NCBI GenBank assembly: GCA_024734495.1
Contig: JALMQS010000841.1
Span: forward strand, 4,952,465 to 5,016,464
Source of the DNA: Forficula auricularia
Lineage: Eukaryota; Arthropoda; Insecta; Dermaptera; Forficulidae
Direction: 5' to 3'
Length of the DNA stretch: 64,000 nt
Below, one piece after another: positions 9,892 to 20,841 of the stretch (its first letter is position 1; every line of letters begins with the position of its first letter). Made by a program: the position numbers and the translations under genes. A model generated the notes under the pieces. It was given only the letters and a program-made list of their open reading frames with translations, ran no database searches and had not been told where the DNA came from.

Positions 9892-10043
9892 TAATTAGTT
9901 TATGTAATGTTAATAACAAAATGTTAAAATGGTCAAATAAATATGGTTTATAAATAATATTTATTGTGTTTTCTCATAATGGGTATATTTCACTCATGTT
10001 ATGTAAATATGTTTACCGAGACAGTCATGCATCCTAGGGTTAA

Positions 10044-10860
10044 AATAATTTACTTAATCCTATTTAGAAAAAAAGCTGATATTTCTTTCTGCTTCTGGAA
10101 AATTAGATATTCAACTAAAAAAAGAGATAGAGAAAGACGAAAATGAAACTAAAAATATGATTTAAATGCTTAAAGAATGTTGGTGAAATTTCAATTAATT
10201 ATATTGTATTAAGTTTTATAGAAAGACGCATCTTCAGAATCAGACAGATATAAGTAAATACTGTCTTGTCGAATATTCCTCTAACTTAAGATTACATATG
10301 TATGTTTTTTATTTATAAAATATTGAATTATACTAAATATTTTACCCTTTCTCTGCCTTTGAAATAAATTTCAAAGGATAATATTTTGAAATTTAAGGGT
10401 CGTAAAATGGTTCAATTATCAGATAATAGATGGCGCAAGCGGCGCATTAGCGTATCATATTGTAAAGAAACAAAAAACGAGAAATTACTTTTTTTATTTT
10501 TTATGATTTCAAAAAATAAATACTAAATCTATTTGTCGATCAGAAGCCAATGTGGTTAAGTCCATAAAACACAATAGATAAAAATTGATGTTTTTGAAAT
10601 CCAATTTCCATAAGAATACTTATCAGGAAGAAATAAAAAGTCGGCAGGTTCAGTGAGGGGAACCGAAGCAAGAAATAAAACCTTTTGTAAAAGGAATACT
10701 AAACATAATTTGTTGGATTAGAATTTGCTAAAATTTAGAAAAGTGGACTTAGCAAAGCATTTCTTTTATAAATCTTTTTCTATTAATAGAAAATTTTAGT
10801 CAAAAACACCCTCTTTAACAAAAGGTTTTTATATTATTAATAACCAGTTGCGAAATCCGC
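10044..10860. other. AT-rich stretch, nothing recognised
   Basis: No gene, RNA or repeat could be supported. 10,880-10,990 then carries two ~60-bp 'ATTAGTGGGTTTTAAAA' subrepeats also seen at 1,140 and 54,780. Confidence 0.4.
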
Positions 10861-11034
10861 CTTCGGCTGACTACTAGACTTTTTAGTCATGGACTATTAG
10901 TGGGTTTTAAAATAATTATTTAAATTTCTTGATTTTAATAAATTCATTAACTATTAATTAGTGGGTTTTAAAATTAAAAAAAATCACGTCAGCGTTGTCG
11001 TGCAAGCCGATTATTATAAGTTTAGATTATTAAA

Positions 11035-11095
11035 GAATAAAATAATTCTCGGGTTCGAATCCGACTTGAGGCAACCGGCTAAAAATCTGATCCCT
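11035..11095 (+). repeat. tRNA-like SINE fragment
   Basis: Contains a near-perfect B box (GGGTTCGAATCCGACTTG) followed by CAACCGGCTAAAAATCTG, resembling the CCGGCTAAA body of SINE S1. There is no convincing A box upstream, so it is a fragment and not a tRNA gene. Confidence 0.5.
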
Positions 11096-11125
11096 ATAAG
11101 TCATAATTTAATAATACCTATATAG

Positions 11126-12015
11126 CAGAGGTGGCCACAACGTGGCTCGCGAGCCGCATGCGGCTCTTTAGTCAATCTCGTGCGGCTCTGGAACCCTCTT
11201 GAATAATACTGATTTTAAAAAGTACAAGGTGTGGCATAAAGATCTACCACATTTTGAAGAGGTATAAAAAAATTAAAAAATTTAACTAGAAAGAAACTGA
11301 ATATACTTTTGAAAAGAACATAAAATAAATTTTTTTAATGTATTTTAAACATTATCAGACAAAAGAGGGGAGTGGGGAGTCCAAAATGAAAATTCTAGCC
11401 CTTTCGACCAAACTCAACCAAATTTTGTATACATATTCTGTGGGTCCCTAGAAGGCTAGAAATGAAAAAAACTAACCAACCAAAATGGGGGACGGGGTCA
11501 AAAATTAAAATTCTAACCCTTTCGACCAAACTATGTATTCAAAATTTGGTTAGTTTAAAGCATTTCTAGCCTTCTAGGGGCCCACAGAATATGTATACAA
11601 AATTTGGTTGAGTTTGATCGAAAGGGCTAGAATTTTTTTGACCCCTTCCCCCCTTTTTTTGTCTGATAATGTTTCAAATACATTTTAAAAAATTTCAATT
11701 ATTTTCTTTTCAAAAATATATTTAAATTTTTTCATTTTTTATATCTCTTCAAAATATGTGGTAGATCTTTATGCCCCACCCTGTATATCAATTAAATTAA
11801 AAAAATAATAATACAAAAATTAAATTAATTTGTAATTTCTAATATTATAAGTAAGTAGAGCAAAAAAATATATGTTACTTCATTTATATTTTATAAAATA
11901 AAAAAAGGTGTCTTTTTTTTAATAAAACATTAATTAATCTCTAAACAATCTGGCTCGCTTTGAAACAGTTTTATAAATTTGCGGCTCCCAAAGTTAAGGT
12001 TAGTGGCCACCCCTG
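11126..12015. mobile_element. hAT MITE with perfect 8-bp target duplication
   Basis: Begins CAGAGGTGGCCACAACGTGG and ends GTGGCCACCCCTG. Both sides are flanked by CTATATAG (11,118-11,125 and 12,016-12,023). The CAG-GGTGGCC ends with the GGCTCGCGAGCCGCATGCGG palindrome are typical of widespread hAT MITEs. It has no transposase. A foldback MITE (11,225-11,783) is nested inside. Confidence 0.92.
11225..11783. mobile_element. Foldback MITE family M1, copy 1 (nested in hAT)
   Basis: Flanked by TA on both sides. The ends read CAAGGTGTGGCATAAAGATC and its complement GATCTTTATGCCCCACCCTG, with inverted arms of about 230 bp. The arms include TTGTATACATATTCTGTGGG and CTAGAAGGCTAGAAATG. Other copies: 30,099-30,546 and 63,817-64,000. 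TA duplications fit a Tc1/mariner-type mobiliser. No ORF. Confidence 0.88.
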
Positions 12016-12023
12016 CTATATAG

Positions 12024-12520
12024 TATCGTAAATTGGCTGATGGCTAGAAGGGCCGAAAATCCAAAAAAAAAAAATAATTAAAAGATCTACCAATAATGAC
12101 TCCCTTCCTTCGAGTTTTTCCTTTGGGCTAACATAAGATAAAACTAAAACCATGCAAAAACTTACGCCTTACGCCTTCTGGAAGATTGTTTTAGAACAAA
12201 AGAACTATAGTTAGTAAAGCAAGCTAGCACTCGATGAAGGAGATGCACCCTGGAGCACTGCAACTATAATTTTTTTTTAACTGGTTCAGGCTGGTTAAAA
12301 CATCAATTTAGAAAGACGGATTGCAACAAGTGACACAGCCTTTAGTTTAAAATATTCTTGTTTTCTTTGAATTAAATGAAAAAACTAATAAGGTGGGAGT
12401 AATTGATGTTATCTGCTATCTCTATAGAAGGGTGTTGTGTAAATGACAATGACATCTAAAATACCTACAATATTAAAGTGTTTGTCGTTTATAAAGATAA
12501 ATAGAGAATTTGTGAAATCT
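12024..12520. other. No recognised feature
   Basis: Apparently unique, moderately AT-rich. No gene, RNA or repeat could be supported. Confidence 0.35.
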
Positions 12521-12522
12521 TT

Positions 12523-13236
12523 TTAACCGACTTCAAAAAAGGAGGAGGTTTTCTATTCGACTGAATTTTTTTTCTGCCTATGTTACCTCATAACTCCGCT
12601 AATTGTGGACCCATTTTGAAAAAAATTTTGCATTGGGTCCAGTCTACCTTCCCATTGGTCCCATTTTTTTCATAGGTATTAGACCTTTTTTGTTAGGTTT
12701 GTTCAGGACTAACTTCTTTGTTTATGAACCGATTTCGATGATTCTTTTTTTATTGGAAAGGGGGTATCTTAGAGATGGTGCAATATTAATTTGGTCAAGT
12801 TCTGATGATAGGATCACTATTAATAACATCACTAAAAAGGGAAAAATAAAAATTTTTAAGAAAAAAATAAAACCGACTTCAAAATAAATTAAATGCAACA
12901 AATAAAATACACTAAAAGGTATAAAATAATTATTATCTTATTTAGTCACAACTAAACGACGAAATATTAACATGAAATTACTTTTTGAAGTCGATGCCAA
13001 ACAAACTATACCTATGAGCGTACCCACCAAACGTACTAAGTAAGATCCGTCGAGTGCGATTTATAAAAGGTATATGTTTGTTACCGACTTCAAAAAGTAA
13101 TTTCATGTTAATATTTAGTCGTTTAGCTGTAACTAAATAAGATAATAATTATTTTATACCTTTTAGTGGATTTTATTTGTTGCATTTAATTTTTTTGAAG
13201 TCGGTTTTATTTTTTTCTTAAAATTTTTTTCATAAC
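12523..13236 (+). repeat. ACCGACTTC-type repeat, composite copy 1
   Basis: Opens with ACCGACTTCAAAAAAGGAGG and continues to about 12,840. A ~170-bp inverted repeat (12,858-13,020 against 13,080-13,225) follows, whose arms hold ACTAAACGACGAAATATTAA and end in AAACCGACTTC. A second similar composite follows at 13,402-14,090. A minor plus-strand ORF (12,603-12,887) has no recognisable domain. Confidence 0.7.
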
Positions 13237-13401
13237 TTAAATTAAGGCATTTCTAAACAGAGATATGTACAAACATCACCTAAAAATGGCCACTATTGAG
13301 CTCTTTCACATCGTCATTTTAAAATTAAAAAAATCAGATCTTAATGTGCCTAAAAAATTATTTACAGAATACCTTACACCCCATGAAATATATTTATTTT
13401 T

Positions 13402-14090
13402 TAACCGACTTCAAAAAAGGAGGATGTTCTCAATTCGACAGATTTTTTTTGTCTATGTTAACTGATATCTTCGGCAATTGTCAACCGATTTTGATAATTT
13501 TTTTTGCATTGAGTCTAGTTTTCGATTGTTCCTGTTTTTTTTTCATTGGTATTGGATTATGAATTTAATTTTATTATCAGTTTTTGATTCATTCGCCCGA
13601 CCCCTTCTCTTACCAGATGCATGCAAGATATGATAGTAAGTCACTATTAATAACATCACTAAAAAGAAAAAAGAAAAATAATTTTTATAAAAAAAAAATA
13701 AAACCGATTTCAAAAAATTAAATGCAACAAATAAAATAATAAGAACTCAAACATAAAATAAAATGCACTAAAAGGTATAAAATAATTATCTAATTTAGTT
13801 ACAACTAAACGACGAAATATTAACATGAAATCACTTTTTGAAGTAGGTACCAAACAAACTATATATAGCGAGCGTACCCGCCAATCGTACTAAGTAAAAT
13901 CCGTCGAGTTTGATTCATAAAATGTATATGTTTGGCGTCGACTTCAAAAAGTTATTTCATGTTAATATTTCGTCGTTTAGTTGTAACTAAATTAAATAAT
14001 TATTTTATACCTTTTAATGCATTTTATTTGATTTTTGAGTTCTTATTATTTCATTTGTTGCATTTAATTTTTTTGAAGTCCACTCCACCC
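13402..14090 (+). repeat. ACCGACTTC-type repeat, composite copy 2
   Basis: Repeats the order of copy 1: ACCGACTTCAAAAAAGGAGG head, CACTATTAATAACATCACTA, then inverted arms (13,715-13,850 and 13,940-14,085) around a CGTACTAAGTAAAATCCGTCGAG centre. The two copies look like a tandem duplication or two insertions of the same unit. Confidence 0.7.
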
Positions 14091-14312
14091 CCATTCCACC
14101 CCGCGCACCCCATGCCCTAACCCACCCCCACTCCATCCCCGCACCGTCACTCCACCTCCGCACCCACCCCCATTTGGATTTGGAGCAGTGTTGAAGTCCA
14201 CTCCACCCCCATTCCACCCGCGCACCCCATGCCCTATAACCCACCCCCACTCCATCCCCGCACCGTCACTCCACCTCCGCACCCACCCCCATTTGGATTT
14301 GGAGCAATGTAC
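14076..14312. repeat. C-rich tandem duplication, 2 x ~118 bp
   Basis: Two direct copies, each running from TTGAAGTCCACTCCACCCCC to GGATTTGGAGCA, differ at only a few positions. The strand is strikingly C-rich compared with its surroundings. ORFs here on both strands are low-complexity artefacts. G/C-rich fillers also occur at 9,585-9,710 and 24,785-24,880. Confidence 0.85.
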
Positions 14313-14410
14313 AGACAAAATCTTAATTATATATATATATATATATAGATGTGTGATTTTAATAAAATTTCAATACGATTAAAATATAACTTAAAAATTA
14401 AAAGTATTTT

Positions 14411-14507
14411 TTTTTTTTTTTATAAATTTTATTAAACCACTTATTTTACATGAATTAATGTATACATTGTATTTTAGCTTCGACTCCGGAGATTATTTCT
14501 CCACCAT
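14411..14507 (-). mobile_element. 5'-truncated LINE, family J2, copy 1
   Basis: A perfect 15-bp target duplication AATTAAAAGTATTTT flanks it (14,396-14,410 and 14,508-14,522). On the minus strand it reads GGTGGAGAAATAATCTCCGG, AGTCGAAGC, a body and a poly-A tail. It is truncated just inside the 3' hairpin shared with copies at 22,670, 54,307 and 54,517. Confidence 0.88.
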
Positions 14508-14524
14508 AATTAAAAGTATTTTAA

Positions 14525-15240
14525 TTTGATTTCTTTTATCTTATTTTGTATCTTATTTCGTTTACGAGCTTTATTGAACTGACGAACGGACGACATATAG
14601 CCAATAGACAAACAAATATGCCTACATTGTAGCTACACTAATAGGGTCCCGTTTTCACTTATAACCTTCCCTTCTTTTAATTCACGATTCCAATTTTCTC
14701 CCTTCGAATTGGTTTATACGAAACTAAAAGTAAAGGGGAGTATCCGTTGACCCAATTTGAGCCAAAACCTTGTTGTATTCTTTCTATAGACTATAACTAA
14801 TATAAAATTAAAATTTAATTACTCTAACTTCTTACCTATCATTGGTAAGATATAAGGCATTTACTAGTTTTTGCAACATATCTCAGCGACACCTTATTAT
14901 TTATTTATTTTTTATTCTGATTAAAATTTATGAACATTAAAAGAATATTTTTTAATTCTTAATATTCGCATTGATTTAAAAACAATTGTATTAAACTATT
15001 TTGCGACACACCTAAAATCAATCAATCAATCATGTATGTGCATTTGTTTATTTACTATTTAATATACACACCGATTTGGAGAAAGTCGTGGATTTTTGCG
15101 ATATCTATAATCAACTCCTCTCCTTCGGATTTCAATTACATCTAATTGAGGTTGCTTATTTCTGAATCCGAGTTTTATGGATAGTTTATAGTACATGTCA
15201 GAAGAGTTGTATTCACTCTGCAAGATGTGAACCTGAATGC
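14525..15240. other. No recognised feature
   Basis: AT-rich, apparently unique, with weak minus-strand reading frames that lack any family signature. Confidence 0.35.
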
Positions 15241-15244
15241 CAAA

Positions 15245-15965
15245 CATGCAGTTCTATTTTTTGAACCCCTGCCCCCAATTTTGATCCCCGAAAAAAATAA
15301 TGACTCTCATTTTTTATTATAGGTCCATTTTATAGTAAATTCCATGTTTCTTGTCCTTTTTAATATTTCTTTAAAAAATATAATTTTAATTTTTTAAGAA
15401 CTCCCCCCCCCCCCCCCCGCTTAATTTTTGTTCGATTTCAACCAAAATCTAATCAGCACTTAATCTCAATAAAAAGAATCTACATGTGAAATTTCGTTTT
15501 GATAATCACACTAATTTTTGAGCTAGAGTGTATACAAAATTCGCTAAAGTACAATTTAACGTACTACTATATATAAGTGTTGCTTTCTAAATTTTTGATG
15601 AAGCAAATTTTTTTTTCTTTTTTCAAATTTACCATTGAAAAAGGGAGAGATTTTTCCGAAACGTTTGGATAAAAATAAACGTGTTGTTTAATTAAAGATT
15701 TGTATTTTTTTTCGTACTACTTAATATATAGTTAAAACAAACGTACTCTAACAGACATTTTGACAAAATAATTAATTTCTCTTAAAATTTAATTTTTTTG
15801 ATGTTCACTCTTAAATGCCTTTTTTGTAGAGCAAAATACTATGGCTTGGCTCATTTTTTTTATCATAATAGTATCAGCCATTTTTTAGATATTTCGAAAT
15901 AACGAAGCAAAAAAGACTTTTCATACACAATTACAATACTTGGACTGTATGGTAAGGTAAAAAAA
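15245..15965 (-). repeat. Degenerate family K element
   Basis: Contains several K-family blocks in minus orientation: a C-run followed by GCTTAATTTTTG, AATCTACATGTGAAATTTCG, ACAGACATTTTGACAAAATA, and ACAATACTTGGACTGTATGG at the end. 15,640-15,690 interrupts it with a decayed hammerhead-like piece (TTTTTCCGAAACGTTTGG). Much more diverged than the copies at 31,073 and 58,455. Confidence 0.55.
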
Positions 15966-16021
15966 TCAAAACCCACCAAAATCATCAAAACCTTGCAATT
16001 TTTAGTTAGGGGTGTATATAA

Positions 16022-16209
16022 ATAAATAAATAAATAAAGACCTTTATTATCCAATAGAAAGAAATTACAAATGTTTCAGAAATACAAAAAAACTTCGACC
16101 TCGAGGCCCAAAAGCCTCACCATCGAATGTCCATTTTTTTTTAATTTTTAACATATTTTTGTTACTCCTTATTTTGGTAAGGGAAAAAATTGATAAAAAC
16201 CCCATACTT
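16022..16209 (-). mobile_element. 5'-truncated copy of the Jockey LINE
   Basis: A perfect 16-bp target duplication TTAGGGGTGTATATAA flanks it (16,006-16,021 and 16,210-16,225). On the minus strand the sequence matches the 3' UTR of the full Jockey element (38,130-38,332): TATGGGGTTTTTATCAATTT, GGACATTCGATGGTGAGGC, GGTCGAAG, TTATTGGATAATAAAG and a (TTTA)n tail. Truncation by incomplete reverse transcription is the usual fate of such copies. Confidence 0.93.
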
Positions 16210-16628
16210 TTAGGGGTGTATATAATATTTTTAAAAGTCCATATTAATCTTTTTAACACAAATTCACGAAAATAATAGCCGTTTGTGATTAAACTTAGCT
16301 TTAAACTTACAAATTCAATACAAAATCTTTAATTTTTTTTTTTTTTTTTTAATAACAATCTCAGTGATTTGGGCGTTGAGTTTGGAAGGTTGTTATCAAC
16401 TCCCCCATTTGTGAACTAAAAATGGTTGGTAGGTAAATTTATCAAAAATATCTTAAAGGATCGATCCATTTCGAAAATTGTTTCTATCGTGATTATATAT
16501 GTGTATGAAATATTTAATAAAAAAAAAAAAAATGTTAAACTGAATTAGTTTAAAAAGGAGCAGCAAATCTGTATTCTGGAAAGAAGGAGATTTAGATTAT
16601 CAAATTCTCAATATAGAAAATTGGTGAG

Positions 16629-17054
16629 ATGGCGAATTGTAAGCTAAGCGGCCGACAGGAGGGGCCAAATCTCATCTCCTTATCTCTCTCTGGAAACAAC
16701 TTGGGAACTGGCGAGGTGTCGTCGACTTCCCTGCGAGTTTTGCTCGCTACAAGCTACATCGTACACGGTTCTCATCAGAGCAGCCCGGTGCTGGCCAACT
16801 TTGCCAATTTGGCCAAATGCTCGACCGTGCAGAGCGCGATAGTCTCCCTCAATAGGTATAGAAATTACCGCCCTTACCGTTCTACCCCCCCCCCCCCCCC
16901 CACCTGGTTCGAGTGGATTCTTCAGAAAGAAGGAGGCGTTTCGTTCTCTATAGCTATAGTTTCAGTTTCCAGTATTTTCCAATCAAACTTTTTATCTGCC
17001 TTCGAAAACTTTAGATGCACTGATCAAATTAGCGTCGAGGGCTATTCTAAATAA
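16629..17054 (+). CDS. Candidate exon or chance ORF, 141 codons
   Basis: The ATG lies in a favourable context (GTGAGATGGCG). The first ~75 codons are GC-rich and unlike the surrounding AT-rich DNA. The predicted peptide is serine- and leucine-rich (for example LISLSLSGNN) and matches no family I know. At 16,857 an AG|GTATAG looks like a splice donor, so coding, if real, may end there. The frame then runs through a C13 tract, an unlikely coding context. It could be a 5' exon, a non-coding exon or an unrelated GC island. Confidence 0.25.
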   Translation: MANCKLSGRQEGPNLISLSLSGNNLGTGEVSSTSLRVLLATSYIVHGSHQSSPVLANFANLAKCSTVQSAIVSLNRYRNYRPYRSTPPPPPTWFEWILQKEGGVSFSIAIVSVSSIFQSNFLSAFENFRCTDQISVEGYSK

Positions 17055-17586
17055 ACCAGCTCCCTCTTCTTCTTCTATATTTCCATAAGACTTTCCAGGG
17101 GATTGCCAACTGATAGGGTAACTCAATGGGATTGAGAATCGCCAAGTGTACGTATCGGATTTTCTATAATGGTTTCTATCACGTAGATATAATTATTCTT
17201 CTAAAACAAAACAAGGGACTGCTAAGTTTATATTCTTCCGACTTCAAGTCTTATTTGTCCAACTATAGATACATTAAAATAATTTAAACTTAAAATATTC
17301 TTGATTGTTCAAATTATTCATATCTGGGTGCACAGCAGTGCCCCATCCAAGTTCGATTGGAGCGGGGATGTGTGCATTGCCAAACTACCCTTTACAGGAA
17401 ACAACTCAGGCCATTTTGACGCCTCTGTGACTTTGTAAAGGAAACCTCTACATGGCTGAAATTTTTTTCCAGAATACTGTTCCATAAGCTTAACTAAATT
17501 ACAAAATTTCATATTTCTACTGTTTATACCATCCAAGTTACAAGAAGCCAAAGATAGGCTTTTTCGTCACTCACTCATCAAAATTC

Positions 17587-17800
17587 TAGAGTATTTCCGC
17601 TAACCCTAGAATGCTGAAATTTGGCATGCAGGTAGAGTTTGGGGTACGATTAATGGGAAAAATCCAAAAATCGAAACTTTCCCTTACATATACTAAAAAT
17701 TCAATAAACCTAGAATGCTGAAATTTGGCATACTGGTAAAACTTGACACATTTATAAAGGACAAAATTGAAAAATCGAAACTTTTCCTTCTTCAGGGCCC
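17587..17800. repeat. Two tandem ~105-bp units
   Basis: CCTAGAATGCTGAAATTTGG occurs at 17,605 and 17,709, and AAAAATCGAAACTTT follows each at the same distance. The units are diverged. No coding function is apparent. Confidence 0.6.
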
Positions 17801-17849
17801 GAAATGAAGGGGTTAAATTTATAGGATAAATCAAACTTACAAAAAGAAG

Positions 17850-18440
17850 TGAAATCTCAACAAAAACACTTTGTGTAAAAAAGGCCAAGTTTGATTAATA
17901 AAATCCGTTTTCCAAAAAAGTAGTGAGATCTAATGTGCTGCCAAGTTCAACATCATCAATTTATTAAATGAGTCGAGAATATATTAGTAAGTTCAATTAA
18001 AACGCACGTTTTTCATTTCAAATGTCCCTCTATATTTTTTATTGATTTCACATTTTTAGTTGAAATTATTTTCATAAAACTTGGCTTTTACGCATTATTA
18101 TGTATGTCACGAATTACTAGTTACCATATCATGGGATCTTAATAAGAGGAGTGGTGGAGGCCCTATCAAACAATAATAATAATAATTTAATGCGTAAAAG
18201 CCAAGTTTTAGGAAAATAATTTCAACCAAAAATGTGAAATCAATAAAAAATATAGAGGGACATTTGAAATGAAAAACATGCGTCTTAATTGAAGTTACTA
18301 ATATATTCTCGACTCATTTAATAAATTGATGATGTTGAACTTGGCAGCACATTAGATCCCATTAATTTTTTTGACAAACGGATTTTATTAATCGAACTTG
18401 GCCTTTTTTTACACAAGTGTTTTTGTTGAGATAAATTTTG
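17850..18440. repeat. Long inverted repeat, arms ~245 bp
   Basis: Arms 17,850-18,098 and 18,188-18,440 are inverted copies (for example TTGGCTTTTACGCATTATTA and its complement) around a ~90-bp centre. The outer ends read ATCTCAACAAAAACAC and its complement. A foldback MITE of unknown superfamily. Confidence 0.82.
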
Positions 18441-18632
18441 CCTATTCTTCTTTTAAATCTTACATTATTCAAAAAAGAAAGAGAAATCTTTTTATTTAAA
18501 AAAATATTATTATTAATACATGGGTTCGACTAGGCCCGAAACATGTATTAACAATAATAGATTGTTTTTAAATTGAGAAAGTTTTTCTTTCATTTTTTGA
18601 ATAATGTAAAAGTGAAAAGAAGAATAAGGAAA
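18441..18632. repeat. Hairpin element with hammerhead-like centre
   Basis: The outer arms TATTCTTCTTTTAAATCTTA and its near complement enclose a smaller palindrome, TTAATACATG...CATGTATTAA. Its centre reads GGGTTCGACTAGGCCCGAAA. That part looks like stem II plus GAAA with a palindromic ACATGT stem III, but a CUGANGA box is missing. Confidence 0.55.
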
Positions 18633-18647
18633 TTGTGTATTAAATAA

Positions 18648-19251
18648 CACTGCTCAACAAAAATTAAACAAAAATTTGTATCTATAAACCTAACAATGGC
18701 TTCCAGTACAGTTTTATAAGCTGATTACCATGTAATTTTCGGATTTTTTACAACAGGTCAGAGTTTTGATATTTATCGGTCAAAAAAAGGAAAACGGCCA
18801 TTTTGACCTATTTTCGAGTCCCATTAGATATTAAACAGCAATATTTGAAATCAAAATATTCTGTTGACATAATAGAAAAGAGGTTCCTCTTAGATTTTCA
18901 TATTTCAACTTGTTTTTAGCTCAATTTAAACTCGAGTTATAACTAAAAAACTAAAACAACGTTATTATAAAGGATAATAAACATAGATAAACTATATAAT
19001 CTTAGTTTTTTAGTTATAATTCGAGTTCTTATTAATTGGGCTAAAAACAAGTGGTGATTTGAACATCAAAGAGGAAGTTGTTTTCTATTACATCAACAAA
19101 ATATTTTGATTTCAAATATTGCAGTTTAATATCTATTCGGACTCGAAAATAGGTCAAAATGGCCTTTTTTGGCAATTTTTGAATACAGCAGGTAGAAATA
19201 CATTAGAATCAGCTATTTTTGAACCCGAAACATTTTCATTGTTGGGCAGTG
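18648..19251. mobile_element. PIF/Harbinger-like MITE, TAA duplication
   Basis: Flanked by TAA (18,645-18,647 and 19,252-19,254). The ends read CACTGCTCAACAAAAATTA and TTGTTGGGCAGTG. Inverted similarity extends for most of each half (AATATTTTGATTTCAAATAT and complement). A 3-bp TWA-type duplication fits PIF/Harbinger. No transposase. Confidence 0.75.
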
Positions 19252-19254
19252 TAA

Positions 19255-19658
19255 TCTAGATAAATTATTTTGTATTTATTTACAATTAATTACTGATGAC
19301 CAAAACTGTTTAGTGTATAGATATAAATAAATAAAAAATAATTCATTTAAATTATTAAATTTGTTCATTTTAATAGTGTGACCGACCATTAACACTTCAA
19401 GAATATAATTAAATTATTCAATTTTTTTTTTCAAAATATAGTGAAAGTTATAATATCAAGAGTGGATCAATATAAAGAAATAATAATCACAGCTTGAAAT
19501 TAATCAAATTATATACATTGAAGAATTATGTGATATATTTTATTTTATTCATTTTTATTTTCACGTAGCTATATTGATAGCAGGGACGTATCTCTCTACG
19601 GAAATTATCTAGAAATTAAAGTAGAAATGTGAATCTCGAAAATCTAATATAAAATATA
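19255..19658. other. AT-rich stretch, nothing recognised
   Basis: No gene, RNA or repeat could be supported. Confidence 0.35.
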
Positions 19659-20626
19659 CTCCCTCCGTCCGAAAATATGGTATACATTTTAATATTATTT
19701 TTTTTTGTCTGAGAATATGGTATACATTTGCGAAAAAAATCAAATAAAACTAAAATTAAAGATAGAAAAAATATTAAATTCATTTTATTATCACAAAAAC
19801 TAAATACAAATAATTTTAGTGTAATCCAAATTTATTAAAGCGAGATTTAGGCCTTGTTGAACACTTCTTCAGAACATATATACAGGGTGTTTCAGGAGGA
19901 ATAGTAAATATTTTATGAGGTGTTAGTATAGACGAATTCCAATAAAAAATGCCATATAACATGTGTCCAATTTTTATTCAGTACAGAGATACAGCTGTTA
20001 GTATGTAACCCAATATTATCGGTGTACCAATACACGAAACGAAAATACATTGAACTCAGCTGTATCACTGTACTCAATAAAAATTGGACACATGTTATAT
20101 GGCATTTTTTATTGCAATTCGTCTATACTACTACCTCCTAAAATATTTACTATTCCTCCTGAAATACCCTGTATACCTACTTTTCAGCTAATCGACCTTC
20201 ACGATGAAGTTTTACCTTATTTATCTGTATGAGGGATTTCCCTCCTTTCAACATAATTGATTCCATACGCTTTTGTTATGTTATAAAAACTTCATCAAGA
20301 GTAGATATTTCTCTCTAGTTTATTAAATGCATCTTGAACACATTCCATCAATTTTTATTAATACCACCGTGTTCTAATTTTTCTTGTTCTTCAAATACTG
20401 TAATAGCTGTTGCAAGATACCATAACGTTGTTCATAAGTCAATTGCTTCAATTTGGCATCTCTTCTTTGTAAATTCATGTTATTTGAGTTAAAATTTTCC
20501 ATTTTGAAATTACAGCGGTGATTATTTTATTTTTCTTAAAAATACTAAAATTTGGTCTTCAAATTCCTGGTTAACTCAAAATAAGATTTTCTTTCAAATG
20601 TAGACCATATTTTCGGACGGAGGGAG
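19659..20626 (-). mobile_element. Stowaway-like mariner element, degraded
   Basis: TA on both sides and inverted ends of ~30 bp beginning CTCCCTCCGTCCGAAAATAT. This CTCCCTCCGT terminus is the signature of the Stowaway/mariner-like group best known in plants. On the minus strand there are traces of a transposase: an N-terminal RRDAKLKQLTYEQRYGILQQ piece near 20,490-20,410, and a broken C-terminal piece near 20,300-20,175 (LDEVFIT, KRMESIMLKGG, KVKLHREGRL). Stops and frame breaks make it dead. A second MITE (19,883-20,171) is nested inside. Confidence 0.8.
19883..20171. mobile_element. TA-flanked foldback MITE (M4), nested
   Basis: Flanked by TA on both sides. The ends read CAGGGTGTTTCAGGAGGAAT and its near complement TATTCCTCCTGAAATACCCTG, with inverted arms of ~125 bp. 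It splits the Stowaway-like element and encodes nothing. Confidence 0.85.
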
Positions 20627-20637
20627 TAATTTTTATA

Positions 20638-20841
20638 TAGGGGAGTAGGGTGTCCGAGGTGGCCCGCTTTGGCATCTTTGATGACGATGTTAAAGCGGAG
20701 GCCCAGGTTCAGTCCTTGCTAGCGTATAAAATTTCGACCGGCTAAAACTCAGCCCCCTCACTAACACTACTTGCACTTTACTTATATGCTGTCTAAATGG
20801 CCTGTGTTTTCGGTGACAATAAATAAAAAAAAAAAAAAGGT
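20638..20841 (+). mobile_element. tRNA-derived SINE, family S1, copy 3
   Basis: GGGGAGTAGGGTGTCCGAGG head, a B-box-like CCAGGTTCAGTCC, CCGGCTAAAACTCAGCCCCC body, TGCTGTCTAAATGGCC and an (AATAA)/poly-A tail. It starts about 11 bp after the Stowaway-like element. Confidence 0.85.

Larger units (their letters stand above)
8364..10039 (+). mobile_element. piggyBac-like element, internally deleted
   Basis: Flanked by TTAA on both sides (8,360-8,363 and 10,040-10,043) with 13-bp terminal inverted repeats CCCTAGGATGCAT. TTAA duplications and CCC...GGG ends are the hallmark of piggyBac. Subterminal ACATGGGTATTTTATACCC motifs recur inside. Only the N- and C-terminal transposase ends remain. The copy also carries a hammerhead palindrome (8,545-8,937) and a Helitron-like insertion (9,550-9,753). 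Confidence 0.88.

Noticed and set aside
14014..14318. Gly/Trp-rich ORFs on the minus strand
   Set aside because: Produced by the C-rich 118-bp tandem duplication; low complexity and frame-independent.
17780..17815. CTGAAGAAGG near GGGCCC as another hammerhead
   Set aside because: No GAAA box or stem II follows at the right distance; the match is a chance CUGAAGA.
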